Positions 32,017 to 42,977 are shown, counted from the first letter of the stretch. The stretch is DNA of 64,000 bases from Pseudomonas sp. CFBP13508 (GCF_005233515.1 NZ_QFZZ01000007.1:278247-342246), one strand, 5' to 3'. Notes: generated by a model from the sequence alone, not told the origin. Numbers and translations: made by a program.

Positions 32017-35000
32017 ATGAACACCCTGAATATGGAAAAGCAGTTGGAGGAAGGCCTGCGCGATGCTCAGGTAGCCTATTACCTTCATCTGAAAGACGGA
32101 CCAACGAAAAACACTTCTGCTGAAACGCTTTACGATAACTTCCTGTTGGACCCATTCGTCAGTCACGATGTCTCGACGACGCCGGTAAGCTTCGCGATAT
32201 CCAGTCTTCAACACTACATCGAACTGATCATGACTCGTCATTCCTCTGATCATTCGCCGACCGAGGAGCAGCGTTCCTCGTGGCACAATATTTTGAGCCA
32301 CTACTCCACTTGGGCAGCCCACCAGCAACTGATGTATTTCCCGTCGCTCTATCTCGACCCTGCATTGCGGATCGATAAAAGCGAAAATTTCTGCCAATTG
32401 GAAAACGACTTGACGCAGGGTCGGCTCGACGCTGCGACCGCGCATAAAGCGATACTGGGTTACCTCACGCGCTTTGAGGAAGTGGCGAACCTGAAAATCC
32501 TCAATGGTTATATTGATGGCGATGACGTTACTAACGGTGTTTGTTATCTGCTGGCCAAATCACGCACAGCTGATCGCTACTATTGGCGCTCGCTCGATAT
32601 GTCGCAGCGACCTGAGAAGCTGATCGGCGAAGGGAAGAAAAAGCGCCAGCGTCCTGAACCTCAGGCCTGGAGCCAATGGAAAAAAGCCGATGTACCGATT
32701 TCACAGAACGCCATCGAACATACCATTCGGCCCGTCTGGTTCAACAATCGGTTATTCATATTCTGGGCAGAAAGTTACCGTCAGCACCCCGGCCAGCTTG
32801 CAGATCAAAGTGCAACGGGCAAGAGCAACCCGCAGCTGAAACTCAATTATGCATGGCGCAAAATCGACGGGAACTGGAGCCTGCCGGCAACCTGCCTTGA
32901 ACGTTTTTTTGAGAGCATCTGGAACGCCCTAACACCAGAGCGATTCAATCAATACGTCGAAATCTACGCATATGAGCTGAACGATAAGATCGCCATAGGA
33001 ATTGCGTTGGGTGCGGAAAGCCTGACTGGCGATATCGATAAGAATTTTTCGGTTTCGATAACCGCTGGAACTACCGCAGAAAATGATGCAAAGGAGAACG
33101 GTGCAAAGGAGGATTATGTAAAGAAGCAATTGAAGCTTACGATCGACTTCCTTTCACTCCGAGAAGTCTTGATGGCGAAAAACCACAAGATCACTGACTG
33201 GAAGATTGCCACTAAAGAGTCGTCGCAGACTTTGCAGTACAAGCCCGACGCCAGCAAAACGTCTCCAGACGCTGATGACCAGATCAGCCTCAATACCGGT
33301 TTCGCCTCCGAGATGATCCGGCGCGCGGAGAACAGTCTGGACGAACTGTTCAACCTCGACTCACCGAAATCCGAGTTTTCCGCGCCGAGCTCATCCCCCA
33401 CGCAGGCGCTGGATTTTCATGGCGCTTACGGCCAGTACTTCACAGAACTGTTTTTATACGTGCCATGGGTGGTCGCGACCCGATTGAATACCGAGCACCG
33501 TTACGAAGAGGCGATGACCTGGGTCAATTATCTCTTCGATCCTTGGGGGCAGGACAAGGCTAGCCAGCCACAGCACTGGAAGTCAGAACCCCTGAGTCCT
33601 GTCGAAGAGCCCTCCTATGCGCAGAACAATCCGTATGACCCGCATCAGATCGCGCTCAGCCATCGCGTGCATTTTCGCAAGGCCGTGTTTTTTCTTTATG
33701 TCGACATACTGCTCAATCGCGCTGACGAGGCTTATCGCCGCCTGACAACCGAGAGCCTTGACCAGGCGAAGTCACTCTATCTGCAAGCGCAACATCTGCT
33801 CGGTGCTCGGCCAGTGATCAACCGGCGTAACGCCCTCTGGCAGAGCATCACACTGGGCGAACTGGTAACCGATCAGCCTGAACAGGATCTTGGCGAGAAC
33901 GACAAGATCTCGCCGAAACCCAGATTGCATATTCCCTTCCACCCGCAATTGCTCAAGCGCTGGGATCAGGTGGAAAGTCGCCTGTACAACTTGAGGCATG
34001 GTCTGGACATCGCCGGTAAACGCAAACTCGTTCGCGTGTACGAATCGCCTCAAGAGCCGCGCGCGCTGTTGCAGGCCGGCAACGTCGGTGGCGAGAGCGG
34101 TACGCGATCGTCTTTTGCCTCGACGCAGATCCCGCATTATCGCTTCAGTGTGATGCATGGGCAGGCGCTGAGCGCCGTTGATAGCCTGATCCAGTTCGGC
34201 ATTACGCTGCTGTCGCTGATAGAGCGTCAGGAACAATCGCAACTCCAGGAGGTGCAGCAGCAGCAAGCCTGGGCACTGGCGTCGCTGTCGGTTGACTTGC
34301 AGACGCAGGCATTGCGCGCCGAGCAGCAGAATCACAAAGCGCTGCTGGTGGGCAAAACAATCGTGCAGCAGCGGTTTGAACATTTTGAAAGCTTGCTCAA
34401 ACAGGACCTCAGTGTCGAGGAGGCCAGCGCCAGTCAGTTGTACTTGCGCAGCGGTGTAGCCGAACAGCTGGCGTTAGCCTCCCAGGTCGGTGCCGGCGCG
34501 TTGATGCTGGCGCCAAACACCTTCGGCCTCGCCAATGGCGGCATGCGCTGGGAAGGCGCGCTGCATGCCTTGACCGCACTCGCCCAAGGCGGAGCGGCCG
34601 CTGACCGAACCGCAGCCAGCCATCTGGATCGTACGGCGCAGTTCAGTAGACGACGTGAGGAATGGACGCTTGCGCGCGACCAGGCCGCACTGGAGTTGAC
34701 CCAGATTGCCTCCCAGTTGACATCGATGGAAGAACAACAGAAAGCCGCAGAGTTATTGATTCGCCAGGCCCAGACAACATTGTCCCAAGCCAGGAGCAAC
34801 CACGAGTTCCTCAGCAGGCGCTTCACCCAGGCGCAGTTGTATCAGTGGCTTGGTACGCAGCTTGCTCCTCTTTACAGCCAGGCCTACGACATGACACTGG
34901 CGCTGTGCCAGGACGCGCAGGCCGCGTGGCAATACGAGATTGCAGATTTCAACACAACGTTCCTGCCGCAAGGCACCTGGCAAAACAATCAGCGTGGGCT

Positions 35001-35583
35001 TGGAGCCGGAGAGCACCTGAAGCTGGCTTTGATGAAAATGCAGGCTGAATACTTGCGGCGCAATCACCGGGAACTGGAGATTCGCAAAACCGTGTCGTTG
35101 CATCAGCTCAAAACCGGGAAAAAAGAAGACTGGAACAGCGTCCTGAATACTTTCAAATCCACGGGCAAGTGCGATTTCGAACTCACAAAAGAGCTGTTCG
35201 AACAGGATTACAGGAATCACTATCTGCGCCGGATCAAAACCATCAGCGTTTCCTTCCCGGCAGTTCTCGCTCCGTACGAGAACGTCCGGGCGACCCTGAT
35301 GCAACTCTCCAGCGAAGTCCAACTGACCTCAGCAACAGACTCCATCCTGAGAAACCAACGGGTCAACGAAATCATTGCGCTGTCGACCGGTGTTGACGAT
35401 AACGGCCTGTTCACTCTCAATTTCAACGATGAGCGCTACCTGCCCTTCGAATTCACTGGCGCCATTTCCAGTTGGCGGCTGTGCCTGTCCGATAAGGATG
35501 GGCAAACGACTTTCATCGACTCGCTGACTGACGTGCTCATACACATCAACTACACGGCCAGGTCGGCAGGAGGCCAGCAGTGA
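32017..35583 (+). CDS. tcaB: Tc toxin A component, C-terminal part (TcaB-like)
   Basis: A 1188-residue protein, essentially the size of TcaB (about 1189) as I recall it. It starts at 32017 after AAGGAA; an open frame upstream to 31837 overlaps tcaA and is not used. The first part carries the neuraminidase-like and receptor-binding-type region (IRPVWFNNRLFIFWAESY). Later come ALSHRVHFRKAVFFLYVDILLNRADEAYRR and PFHPQLLKRWDQVESRLYNLRHGLDI. Next is a long coiled coil (about 790-1010) that builds the channel, then the TcB-binding end (ISVSFPAVLAPYENVRATL, DERYLPFEFTGAISSWRL). It overlaps the next gene by 4 bases. The split A subunit is natural in this toxin type. Confidence 0.9.
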   Translation: MNTLNMEKQLEEGLRDAQVAYYLHLKDGPTKNTSAETLYDNFLLDPFVSHDVSTTPVSFAISSLQHYIELIMTRHSSDHSPTEEQRSSWHNILSHYSTWAAHQQLMYFPSLYLDPALRIDKSENFCQLENDLTQGRLDAATAHKAILGYLTRFEEVANLKILNGYIDGDDVTNGVCYLLAKSRTADRYYWRSLDMSQRPEKLIGEGKKKRQRPEPQAWSQWKKADVPISQNAIEHTIRPVWFNNRLFIFWAESYRQHPGQLADQSATGKSNPQLKLNYAWRKIDGNWSLPATCLERFFESIWNALTPERFNQYVEIYAYELNDKIAIGIALGAESLTGDIDKNFSVSITAGTTAENDAKENGAKEDYVKKQLKLTIDFLSLREVLMAKNHKITDWKIATKESSQTLQYKPDASKTSPDADDQISLNTGFASEMIRRAENSLDELFNLDSPKSEFSAPSSSPTQALDFHGAYGQYFTELFLYVPWVVATRLNTEHRYEEAMTWVNYLFDPWGQDKASQPQHWKSEPLSPVEEPSYAQNNPYDPHQIALSHRVHFRKAVFFLYVDILLNRADEAYRRLTTESLDQAKSLYLQAQHLLGARPVINRRNALWQSITLGELVTDQPEQDLGENDKISPKPRLHIPFHPQLLKRWDQVESRLYNLRHGLDIAGKRKLVRVYESPQEPRALLQAGNVGGESGTRSSFASTQIPHYRFSVMHGQALSAVDSLIQFGITLLSLIERQEQSQLQEVQQQQAWALASLSVDLQTQALRAEQQNHKALLVGKTIVQQRFEHFESLLKQDLSVEEASASQLYLRSGVAEQLALASQVGAGALMLAPNTFGLANGGMRWEGALHALTALAQGGAAADRTAASHLDRTAQFSRRREEWTLARDQAALELTQIASQLTSMEEQQKAAELLIRQAQTTLSQARSNHEFLSRRFTQAQLYQWLGTQLAPLYSQAYDMTLALCQDAQAAWQYEIADFNTTFLPQGTWQNNQRGLGAGEHLKLALMKMQAEYLRRNHRELEIRKTVSLHQLKTGKKEDWNSVLNTFKSTGKCDFELTKELFEQDYRNHYLRRIKTISVSFPAVLAPYENVRATLMQLSSEVQLTSATDSILRNQRVNEIIALSTGVDDNGLFTLNFNDERYLPFEFTGAISSWRLCLSDKDGQTTFIDSLTDVLIHINYTARSAGGQQ

Positions 35584-38500
35584 GCCGCCCGGAGCCCTTG
35601 TCCATCAATATTCCCGCGTTGCCCAAGGGCGGTGGCGCCATTCAAAGCGTGGGTAAAGGCTGGGGGCCTGTCGGACCGACCGGCGCTTCCAGTTTCCAGC
35701 TGGGGTTGCCGATTTCGACGGGGCGCGGGTTTGACCCGTCCCTGACCCTGGGCTACTCGAGTTCGGCAGGCAACGGTGTGTTCGGCATCGGTTGGAGCCT
35801 GCCGACACCGGCGGTGACGCGCGTGACCGCCAAAGGCGTGCCGACCTACACCAGCAAGGACGAAATCGCCGGCCCCGACGGCGTCGAGTGGTATCCGGCA
35901 GAATCGAGCAAACAAGATCGGTACAACGACCTCGATCTAAAAAAAAGCTATGCGGTTACGCGCTATCTGGCTCGCGTGGAAAGCGCTTTCGACCGGATTG
36001 AACATTGGTCTGCCGACGATGACCGCGCCGGCTTCTGGCTGGTTCATGGTGCCGACGGAACCCTTCACCTGTTCGGCCGTCAGGCCATCGCACGACGGGC
36101 CGACCCTGCGGATCCACTGCGTGTCGGTGAATGGCTGTTGCAGGAAAGCGTCAACGCTTCAGGCGAGCACATTTTCTATGACTATCAGACCGACATTGAA
36201 GATGGAAAAACAACGGCACAGCGTTATCTGAGCCGTGTCTGCTATGGCAACGAGAAATCCCAGCAACACCTGTATCTGTGGCGTCCCAAGCGTCTGGAGG
36301 CCGTGCGCTGGCATTTTGAACTGATACTGGACTACGGAGGACGCCATACCGGGTATTCGCAAAAACCCGATTATGCCTCTGGCAATGCGGTCAATCGCGA
36401 CGATCACGTTCTTGATTACGCGTACGGCTTTGAGTTGCGCACGAAGCGCTTGTGCCGGCAGATTCTGATGTTCCATTGGTTCCCCAACGAACTGGGTGAG
36501 GATCCGCAGTTGGTCCGGCGCTTGCTGCTCGACTACCGGCAGACCGAGGCGGGTTACCATTTGCTCTCGGCAGCTCATCAGCAGGCATTCGCTGACGGGC
36601 CGGCGCCCGAAAGTCATCCGCCTGTGGAGTTCACTTACAGCGAATTTGCACTGCGACCATCGCCCTCTGCCTGGGAGCCTTTCAGCCAGATGCCCAAAGT
36701 GGCCAGCCACCAGATGGAGTGGGTCGATCTGTATGGCGAAGGCCTGCCAGGGTTGCTCTACCAGCAGCATGATCATTGGCGCTACCGTGAGCCGCTGCGC
36801 GGAAAACCGAATAGCGAACAAGTCGTTTACGGCGAAGGGCAGCTTCTGCCCGCCATGCCTGTGTTGAACGGAACATCCCGGCAATCGCTGTCCGACCTGA
36901 CCGGTGACGGACGCCTGGACTGGGTCATTGCGCAACCGGCCATGAGCGGTTTTTTCTCCATGGCGCCGAACCGCTCGTGGACCGGTTTCAGCGCTTTCGA
37001 TTCGTTTCCTCTGGACTTCTTCAACGACAAGGCACATCAAGCCGATCTGATGGGCGCAGGCTTGGCCGATCTGGCCGTGATCGGGCCACGCAGCATCCGG
37101 CTGTACGCCAACCAGCGCAGTGACGGGTTCGGCGCTGCCCATGAAGTCGCCCGCTCCGCTGACGAAGATAACCTTCCGGTTTTCAGCCATTCGAAGCAGG
37201 AGCTGGTCGCGTTCAGCGATTTGCTTGGCAGCGGCCAGCAGCATCTGGTACGCATCCGTCACAATGAAATCAAAGTGTGGCCAAACCTGGGCCGCGGACG
37301 TTTTGGCAAGGGTCGGGTTTTGCGTTGGCCGGGGCGTGCGCGGGAATCCTTCGACGCCTCGCGCATCCGTCTTGCGGATCTGGACGGTTCGGGCGCGGCA
37401 GATCTGATTTACCTGACAGCCGAACACGCGCTGATCTTCAGCAATCGCGCCGGCCACGGCTTCGATTCAGCAGTGACACTGGCCTGGCCCGAGAATTGGC
37501 GCTTCGATGATCTGTGCCGTGTCGATCTGGTGGACACCCGTGGTCTGGGCTGCTCCAGCCTGGTGATCCATGCGCCTGGCCATTCTCCACATCACTGGCG
37601 CTATGACTTCGTCCAGCACAAGCCCTACCTTCTGACCACTTCGAACAACAACATGGGACAGTCCACGAGCATCGCTTACCGCAGTTCCGCGCAGGAATGG
37701 CTGGACGAAAAAACCGAGCGCATGAAAGGGAACAAGGTCGACCTGACCTGCCACTTGCCCTTTGCCTTGCATCTGGTCAGGAGCCAGACGCAACGGGATG
37801 AAATCACTGAAAACCAGCTGACTCAACGTTTCAGCTACCGCCAGGGCTACTACGACAGCAAGGAGCGGCAACTGCGCGGATTCGGACTGCTGATCGAAAA
37901 CAGCAGCGAAGCCTTGTCCAGCGCCGATCTCATGCCGCCAGGCAGGACCCGCCAATGGTTTCATACCGGCCAGCCAGGCGAGCCGTCGCGCCGCGGCTAC
38001 GACGCGTCCGACAAAGACGCGCAGCGCTTGGGCAAAGTCTATGTGAGTCGGTATGAGGGAGAAGAAGAACTCGCCGTCGAAGCGAGCGATGAGGCTACCC
38101 GCCGGGCGATTGCCAGAGCCCTGTGCGGCCGCCTGCTGCGGCGCGAGGTCTTTGATCTCGGCGCCGGGTCGAAATCGCGCAAGCTGTTGCAGGTTGAAGA
38201 ACACCGCTACCAAGTGCGCCTGCTGACCCCTCAAAAGGTTGCGCGAGACCACATCCGGGTACTGCCCCTGGAACTCGAATCGATCAGTTACAACTACGAC
38301 GGCTTCGTTGCAGATCCGCAATGCGTGCACACGATCAATACCCGCCGGGACCGGTTCGGCGCCATAGAGCAGAGTTTCCAGATCCATTACGCCCGACGCC
38401 TGACCGCCAGTGACACCGCCCCCTTCGATCAAAGCCATGAATACCAATGGTGGAAAGATGCCCACGACCCGGCGCAACAGCGCTTCTACATCAGTGAGAA

Positions 38501-40028
38501 CCGTGCCCGATACATTCACCTCACCGACGCGCAGGGCTGGCGTCTCGGCCTGCCTTGGCGCCAGCGCAGCCAGGCATACGAAGCTGGCAAGTCAACGGCG
38601 GTCGATGGGCTGAAGCCAAGCGACATCAGTTACGAAAAGTTCGAGAAATGGCTCATCGGCTCTGGCGTTGCGAAGAAAGGCGTGTTGACCGGGTTGTCGG
38701 TACAACGCTATCAAAACGCCCGGACCGGCGTTGTATTGCCCGACGGCGTGGCTGAATTTGCCGGCATTGGCGCCTACGTCGAAACAGCTGAGTTTGATCA
38801 ATCTGCTCTGCGCGCTTTCGACACGCTGGCGCCCGATCTCCAGCCAGACGACGCATTGATGACACGTTTTGGCTATGAGCGCATGACCGACTGGCTCGCG
38901 CCCGCCGGGACGCAAGACAGGTTCTGGTCGGTCAGGAGCGGTTTCGTGAACGTAGCCTCGGGAAAAGGCTTCCATAAACCCCAGGCCCTGCAAGCCACCG
39001 CACTCCAGGGTCGGGTGACCGTAGAGCATGATGCGTATCACTGCTGTGTGCTGGGCATTCGTCAGGAGGATGGCTGCACCACCCGGGCCAGTTACGATTA
39101 TCGAGTGATGGCGCCAACGCAGATCACCGACGCCAATGGCAATATCAATGAAGTGCTGGTGAACCCTTTCGGTCAGGTAATTGCCAGCAGTGTGCATGGA
39201 ACCGAGCAGGGCCGACCGGTCGGATTCGCCAGTTTGAGCAGCTACCGACGACCGGACGCGCTCACACCGTCGAGCGTCATTGCCGATCCGCAGGGCGCAC
39301 TGCAGAACGCTGCAAGTATCGCCGCCAGCGATGTGTTCAGCTGGATGGGCCGCATCGACGAAAACGCACGGCGCGACAGTGAATGGTTCAAGCGCTGCGT
39401 AGCACAGGGACTACTGTTGCCCGACGGCCACATCTGCACACGCGCCCGCGAACTGACCACCAGTGGCGCTCGGCTCAACGGTGACGCGCGACAGCTTGCA
39501 GCACTGATTACGCAGGCACATCGCGAGCCCGTGCACACCGCCATGTTGAGTGCGGACCGTTATCCCGGCGATCAGCAGCAGATCCGCATTTCCCTGACGT
39601 GCCTTGATGGCTTCGGCCGGGAGCTGCAAAGCAAACAGAAGGTCGATCCGGGAATGGCCTACTTCGTCGGCGACGACAACCGGCTCGTCCTCGAGAACGA
39701 TGTCGCGCAGGAACGCGCCACAACCACACGCTGGTGCGTCACCGGCAGGCAGGAATACAACTGCAAGGGCCTGCCAATCCGCATCTATCGACCGTATTTC
39801 GCCGATCGGCACTGCTACGTCAACGATACGTCGATGCGCACACTGGACCATTACGACCTTCAGCATTACGACGCACTGGGCCGGCCGACCAAAACACTTC
39901 TGGCAAAGCAGGGCGCGATTTCATACCTGCGTCGCCGCCGTTATCACCCTTGGTATTCAGTCATGGAAGACGAGAACGACACCCTTGAGGAAGTGCTGCT
40001 CGCCACCTCCAAAGGAGTGCAAGCATGA
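35580..40028 (+). CDS. tcaC: Tc toxin B component (TcaC/TcB-like)
   Basis: A 1482-residue protein. It begins with the SpvB domain (SINIPALPKGGGAIQSVGKG, GASSFQLGLPISTGRGFDP, NGVFGIGWSLP). It then has FG-GAP/VCBS beta-propeller repeats (LSDLTGDGRLDWV, DLMGAGLADLAVIGP, LADLDGSGAADLIYL), which in TcB form the gate that contacts the A pentamer. TcdB middle domains with RHS-like strands follow to the end. Together with the C component it makes a hollow shell that holds the toxic tail. Overlaps of 4 bases on both sides show translational coupling. It acts outside the producing cell, against insects or other eukaryotes. Confidence 0.93.
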   Translation: MSRPEPLSINIPALPKGGGAIQSVGKGWGPVGPTGASSFQLGLPISTGRGFDPSLTLGYSSSAGNGVFGIGWSLPTPAVTRVTAKGVPTYTSKDEIAGPDGVEWYPAESSKQDRYNDLDLKKSYAVTRYLARVESAFDRIEHWSADDDRAGFWLVHGADGTLHLFGRQAIARRADPADPLRVGEWLLQESVNASGEHIFYDYQTDIEDGKTTAQRYLSRVCYGNEKSQQHLYLWRPKRLEAVRWHFELILDYGGRHTGYSQKPDYASGNAVNRDDHVLDYAYGFELRTKRLCRQILMFHWFPNELGEDPQLVRRLLLDYRQTEAGYHLLSAAHQQAFADGPAPESHPPVEFTYSEFALRPSPSAWEPFSQMPKVASHQMEWVDLYGEGLPGLLYQQHDHWRYREPLRGKPNSEQVVYGEGQLLPAMPVLNGTSRQSLSDLTGDGRLDWVIAQPAMSGFFSMAPNRSWTGFSAFDSFPLDFFNDKAHQADLMGAGLADLAVIGPRSIRLYANQRSDGFGAAHEVARSADEDNLPVFSHSKQELVAFSDLLGSGQQHLVRIRHNEIKVWPNLGRGRFGKGRVLRWPGRARESFDASRIRLADLDGSGAADLIYLTAEHALIFSNRAGHGFDSAVTLAWPENWRFDDLCRVDLVDTRGLGCSSLVIHAPGHSPHHWRYDFVQHKPYLLTTSNNNMGQSTSIAYRSSAQEWLDEKTERMKGNKVDLTCHLPFALHLVRSQTQRDEITENQLTQRFSYRQGYYDSKERQLRGFGLLIENSSEALSSADLMPPGRTRQWFHTGQPGEPSRRGYDASDKDAQRLGKVYVSRYEGEEELAVEASDEATRRAIARALCGRLLRREVFDLGAGSKSRKLLQVEEHRYQVRLLTPQKVARDHIRVLPLELESISYNYDGFVADPQCVHTINTRRDRFGAIEQSFQIHYARRLTASDTAPFDQSHEYQWWKDAHDPAQQRFYISENRARYIHLTDAQGWRLGLPWRQRSQAYEAGKSTAVDGLKPSDISYEKFEKWLIGSGVAKKGVLTGLSVQRYQNARTGVVLPDGVAEFAGIGAYVETAEFDQSALRAFDTLAPDLQPDDALMTRFGYERMTDWLAPAGTQDRFWSVRSGFVNVASGKGFHKPQALQATALQGRVTVEHDAYHCCVLGIRQEDGCTTRASYDYRVMAPTQITDANGNINEVLVNPFGQVIASSVHGTEQGRPVGFASLSSYRRPDALTPSSVIADPQGALQNAASIAASDVFSWMGRIDENARRDSEWFKRCVAQGLLLPDGHICTRARELTTSGARLNGDARQLAALITQAHREPVHTAMLSADRYPGDQQQIRISLTCLDGFGRELQSKQKVDPGMAYFVGDDNRLVLENDVAQERATTTRWCVTGRQEYNCKGLPIRIYRPYFADRHCYVNDTSMRTLDHYDLQHYDALGRPTKTLLAKQGAISYLRRRRYHPWYSVMEDENDTLEEVLLATSKGVQA

Positions 40029-42877
40029 GCGCCCGCCTGCACAACAAGACACCTGACGTCAGCGTCGTCGACAGCCGTGGGCTGATGGTGCGCCACGTCG
40101 CTTATTACCGCAGCAGTGAGTCGCAGGTACCCGCAACTCCCAGGGTCACGCGGCAAACCTACGACACTGCCGGGCGCCTGATCGAGCAATGGGATGCCAG
40201 ACAAGACGCACGAAAACTGACGCCTAATCGCACAATGTCGTACTCGCTGACCGGCACGCCACTGGGCGTTGTCTGCGTCGATTCCGGATGGAGTCTTTCG
40301 CTGGCTCAGGCCACCGGCCAGGCTGGCAGGCGTTGGGATCAACACGGCCGCGTCTGGAACATGGAATATGATCGGCAGTTACGCCCTGTGAGGGTCGATG
40401 AACAATCGCCCGGTCAAGCCATGCGCGTTGCCGAACGCTTCACCTATGGTGACAGTTCTGCCGACTCCGCACAGCGCAATTGCTGCGGCCGGCTGGTGCG
40501 TCACGATGACAGTGCGGGCACGCTGTCGAGCAATGCCTACGCGCTGTGCGCAGAACCGTCCGACCAGACACGGCAACTGTTGATCGCTGCACAATTGCCC
40601 GATTGGCCAGACACCGTCGAACAACGTGACGCCCTGCTTGAGGATCGACGCCACACCACACGCTGGGAGTACGACAGCAGCGGTACCACGCTCAAACAGA
40701 CCGATGCGAAAGGCCACAGCCAACGCTACAGCTTCAATGTCGCAGGGCAGCTCAAAACGCTGCATCTGAAAGTCGCCGACCAGCCCGTCGAACGCGTGAT
40801 CATCAGCGACATCGAGTACAACGCGTTCGGGCAGATCCAGTCCCAACGGGCGGCAAACGGCGTGATCAATCGCGCGAAGTACGATATGGCCAGCGGTCGC
40901 CTCTGTGAGCTGAGTGCCTCGAAGGCTGGCCGGCTCCTGCAGGATTTGCAGTATGTCTTCGACGCAGTGGGCAACGTCTTGTCCATTACCGACAAGGCAC
41001 AGCCCGCCAGCTTCGCGAACAATCAACAGGTACAGGCCGTCAGCCGCTTCACTTATGACAGCCTTTACCAATTGACCAGTGCCACCGGCCGCGAGGCACA
41101 GGCAGCAATCACGCAGCCGAAACTGGTGCCCGCAGCCAGCATGACCATCGGGGTCGGAGAGCTGTTCAACTACACCCAGCATTTTGCTTACGACACGGGC
41201 AGCAACCTGACGACGTTGCGCCATGTTCGCGATGGCAATCAATACACGAGAACCCTGAACATCGCCCAAGACAGCAATCGTCTTGTTGCCTGGAACCAGG
41301 GCGACCCGGCCACCGACACGGTCATGAACTCGGATGTCCATGGAAATCTGCTGACCTTGCAGCCCGGTCAGCCGCTGCAATGGAATGCCTTGGGCCAATT
41401 GGCTGGCGTGACACTGGTCAGCCGTGCCAACGGCGTCAATGACGAGGAACGCTACACCTATGACAGCAGCGGCCAGCGAGTGCGCAAATCCCGCACGTTT
41501 CACGGCGGAACGCTTACCCATCGCGATGAGGTGGTTTATCTGCCGGGACTGGAGTTGCGTTCACAGAACAAACAGCGCCTGGAAGTCATTACTCTGCAGG
41601 CTGGTCGTTGCAGCATCCGTTATCTGCACTGGACCGAGGGCAAGCCTGCAACCATGAGCCCGCGCCAGCAACTGCGCTATAGCCTGGACGAACCCTGTGG
41701 ATCCTGCATGCTGGAGCTTGATGACGACGCAAATCTGATCAGCCAGGAAGCTTATTACCCTTTTGGAGGTACCGCCTGGAGCGCCGCGCGGTCAGTCATC
41801 GAGGCGCAATACACAACGGTGCGCCACTCGGGCAAGGAACGTGACAGCAGCGGTCTTTATTACTACGGACACCGCTACTACGCCCCTTGGTTGCAACGCT
41901 GGATCAGTGCGGACCCGGCCGGAACCGTCGACGGCTTGAACCTGTTTTGCATGGTGGGCAACAACCCGATCAGGTACAGCGATCACGGCGGCCTGCAGAA
42001 GTACGAATCGTTGAACCATCTGGACATTCCCGCCAGCGCGATCGAACGAGCCCCTCTCGCTCATTTGGTCGATCAACCGAACACTTCCTACGGCAGGTTC
42101 TCGGCAAAAACCCGGTGGTTGACCGGTACGCAAGCCGAAAATGCCCCGCCCGAGCCGAGGGCCAAGGCCAAATCCAGAAAAAAAGCGCATAAGCGATCCG
42201 AGTCCGACCCTGGCCCGCCCAGCGGAAAAAACCTGAAAAAATACATCGCACATGCCAGTTACGTCATGCGCGGCGCTTCTTCGGAAATGGCTACTTTTCA
42301 TAATTTTCAAGGCAGCCCATCGGGAAACAATGTTTTTCCGGGCATTACCTCAATGCCGACAAAAATCCCCCAGAATCTGCAGATTCCAACGTTTGAAGGC
42401 GTTCGCAAGGATCCGCAATCGAGGAAAGACAATGACTTTCTGCCCACGGGTGATCTGGGTTCGTATTCGGTGACGGCGAGGAAACAGTTCAAGTCGGCCC
42501 TGCGTGAAGAGTACAAACGCAACGGGGTGATTCTGCATCCGGAAACAATGAAACTGATCATGAATCATGTTCGGGCACATCCCGAAATCCCGATCCGCGC
42601 AGGCGTTGCCGGCTTGCATGCTGACGTGCAGACCGTCAACGACATTGCCAATAAATTGCCTCTCAGGGACGGAAAGTTCGATTCGTCGGGCTTCAAACGA
42701 GCGCTGTCGGACAGCGTCGTTTTTGTCCAGAAACTGACTAACCCTGGACTCAATCAGGATTTCCCGGCTTGTGGCAACTGCACTGGCATCATCCCTGACA
42801 TTGTCACTGTTGCCACCGGCATCCTGCCGTTAGGGCGCCACACCGGGACCTCTCGCCGAAGGCATATTTCCGGTTAA
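40025..42877 (+). CDS. tccC: Tc toxin C component: RHS shell with YwqJ-like deaminase tail
   Basis: A 950-residue protein. Residues 1 to about 657 are the RHS/YD-repeat shell. It ends in the conserved core HSGKERDSSGLYYYGHRYYAP, ISADPAGTVDGLNLF and NNPIRYSDHGG, the self-cleaving segment that frees the tail. Residues from about 658 are the hypervariable toxin. After a basic linker it contains GLHADV (His865-Ala-Asp867) and ACGNCTGII (Cys916, Cys919), the zinc-site pattern of YwqJ-like nucleic-acid deaminases. The family's catalytic Glu (HAE) is Asp here. No immunity gene is seen nearby, normal for toxins aimed at eukaryotes. The deaminase call rests on motif pattern only. Confidence 0.85.
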   Translation: MSARLHNKTPDVSVVDSRGLMVRHVAYYRSSESQVPATPRVTRQTYDTAGRLIEQWDARQDARKLTPNRTMSYSLTGTPLGVVCVDSGWSLSLAQATGQAGRRWDQHGRVWNMEYDRQLRPVRVDEQSPGQAMRVAERFTYGDSSADSAQRNCCGRLVRHDDSAGTLSSNAYALCAEPSDQTRQLLIAAQLPDWPDTVEQRDALLEDRRHTTRWEYDSSGTTLKQTDAKGHSQRYSFNVAGQLKTLHLKVADQPVERVIISDIEYNAFGQIQSQRAANGVINRAKYDMASGRLCELSASKAGRLLQDLQYVFDAVGNVLSITDKAQPASFANNQQVQAVSRFTYDSLYQLTSATGREAQAAITQPKLVPAASMTIGVGELFNYTQHFAYDTGSNLTTLRHVRDGNQYTRTLNIAQDSNRLVAWNQGDPATDTVMNSDVHGNLLTLQPGQPLQWNALGQLAGVTLVSRANGVNDEERYTYDSSGQRVRKSRTFHGGTLTHRDEVVYLPGLELRSQNKQRLEVITLQAGRCSIRYLHWTEGKPATMSPRQQLRYSLDEPCGSCMLELDDDANLISQEAYYPFGGTAWSAARSVIEAQYTTVRHSGKERDSSGLYYYGHRYYAPWLQRWISADPAGTVDGLNLFCMVGNNPIRYSDHGGLQKYESLNHLDIPASAIERAPLAHLVDQPNTSYGRFSAKTRWLTGTQAENAPPEPRAKAKSRKKAHKRSESDPGPPSGKNLKKYIAHASYVMRGASSEMATFHNFQGSPSGNNVFPGITSMPTKIPQNLQIPTFEGVRKDPQSRKDNDFLPTGDLGSYSVTARKQFKSALREEYKRNGVILHPETMKLIMNHVRAHPEIPIRAGVAGLHADVQTVNDIANKLPLRDGKFDSSGFKRALSDSVVFVQKLTNPGLNQDFPACGNCTGIIPDIVTVATGILPLGRHTGTSRRRHISG

Positions 42878-42977
42878 TCGGAGAACGCCCTGTACCGGCT
42901 CAGACAATGGCGCAGGGCTTGGCAGCATCGGGCAGATTCGTCTGCCCGATGCCCCTTGCAGCATCGGAAGATGCCGC

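Noticed and set aside
31997..32030. Frameshift splitting a single TcA gene
   Set aside because: The second gene has its own ribosome site and ATG, and the split A component matches the natural tcaA/tcaB organisation.
36159..37457. A 432-residue minus-strand frame
   Set aside because: Antisense to the Tc B component gene, which has full-length family motifs.
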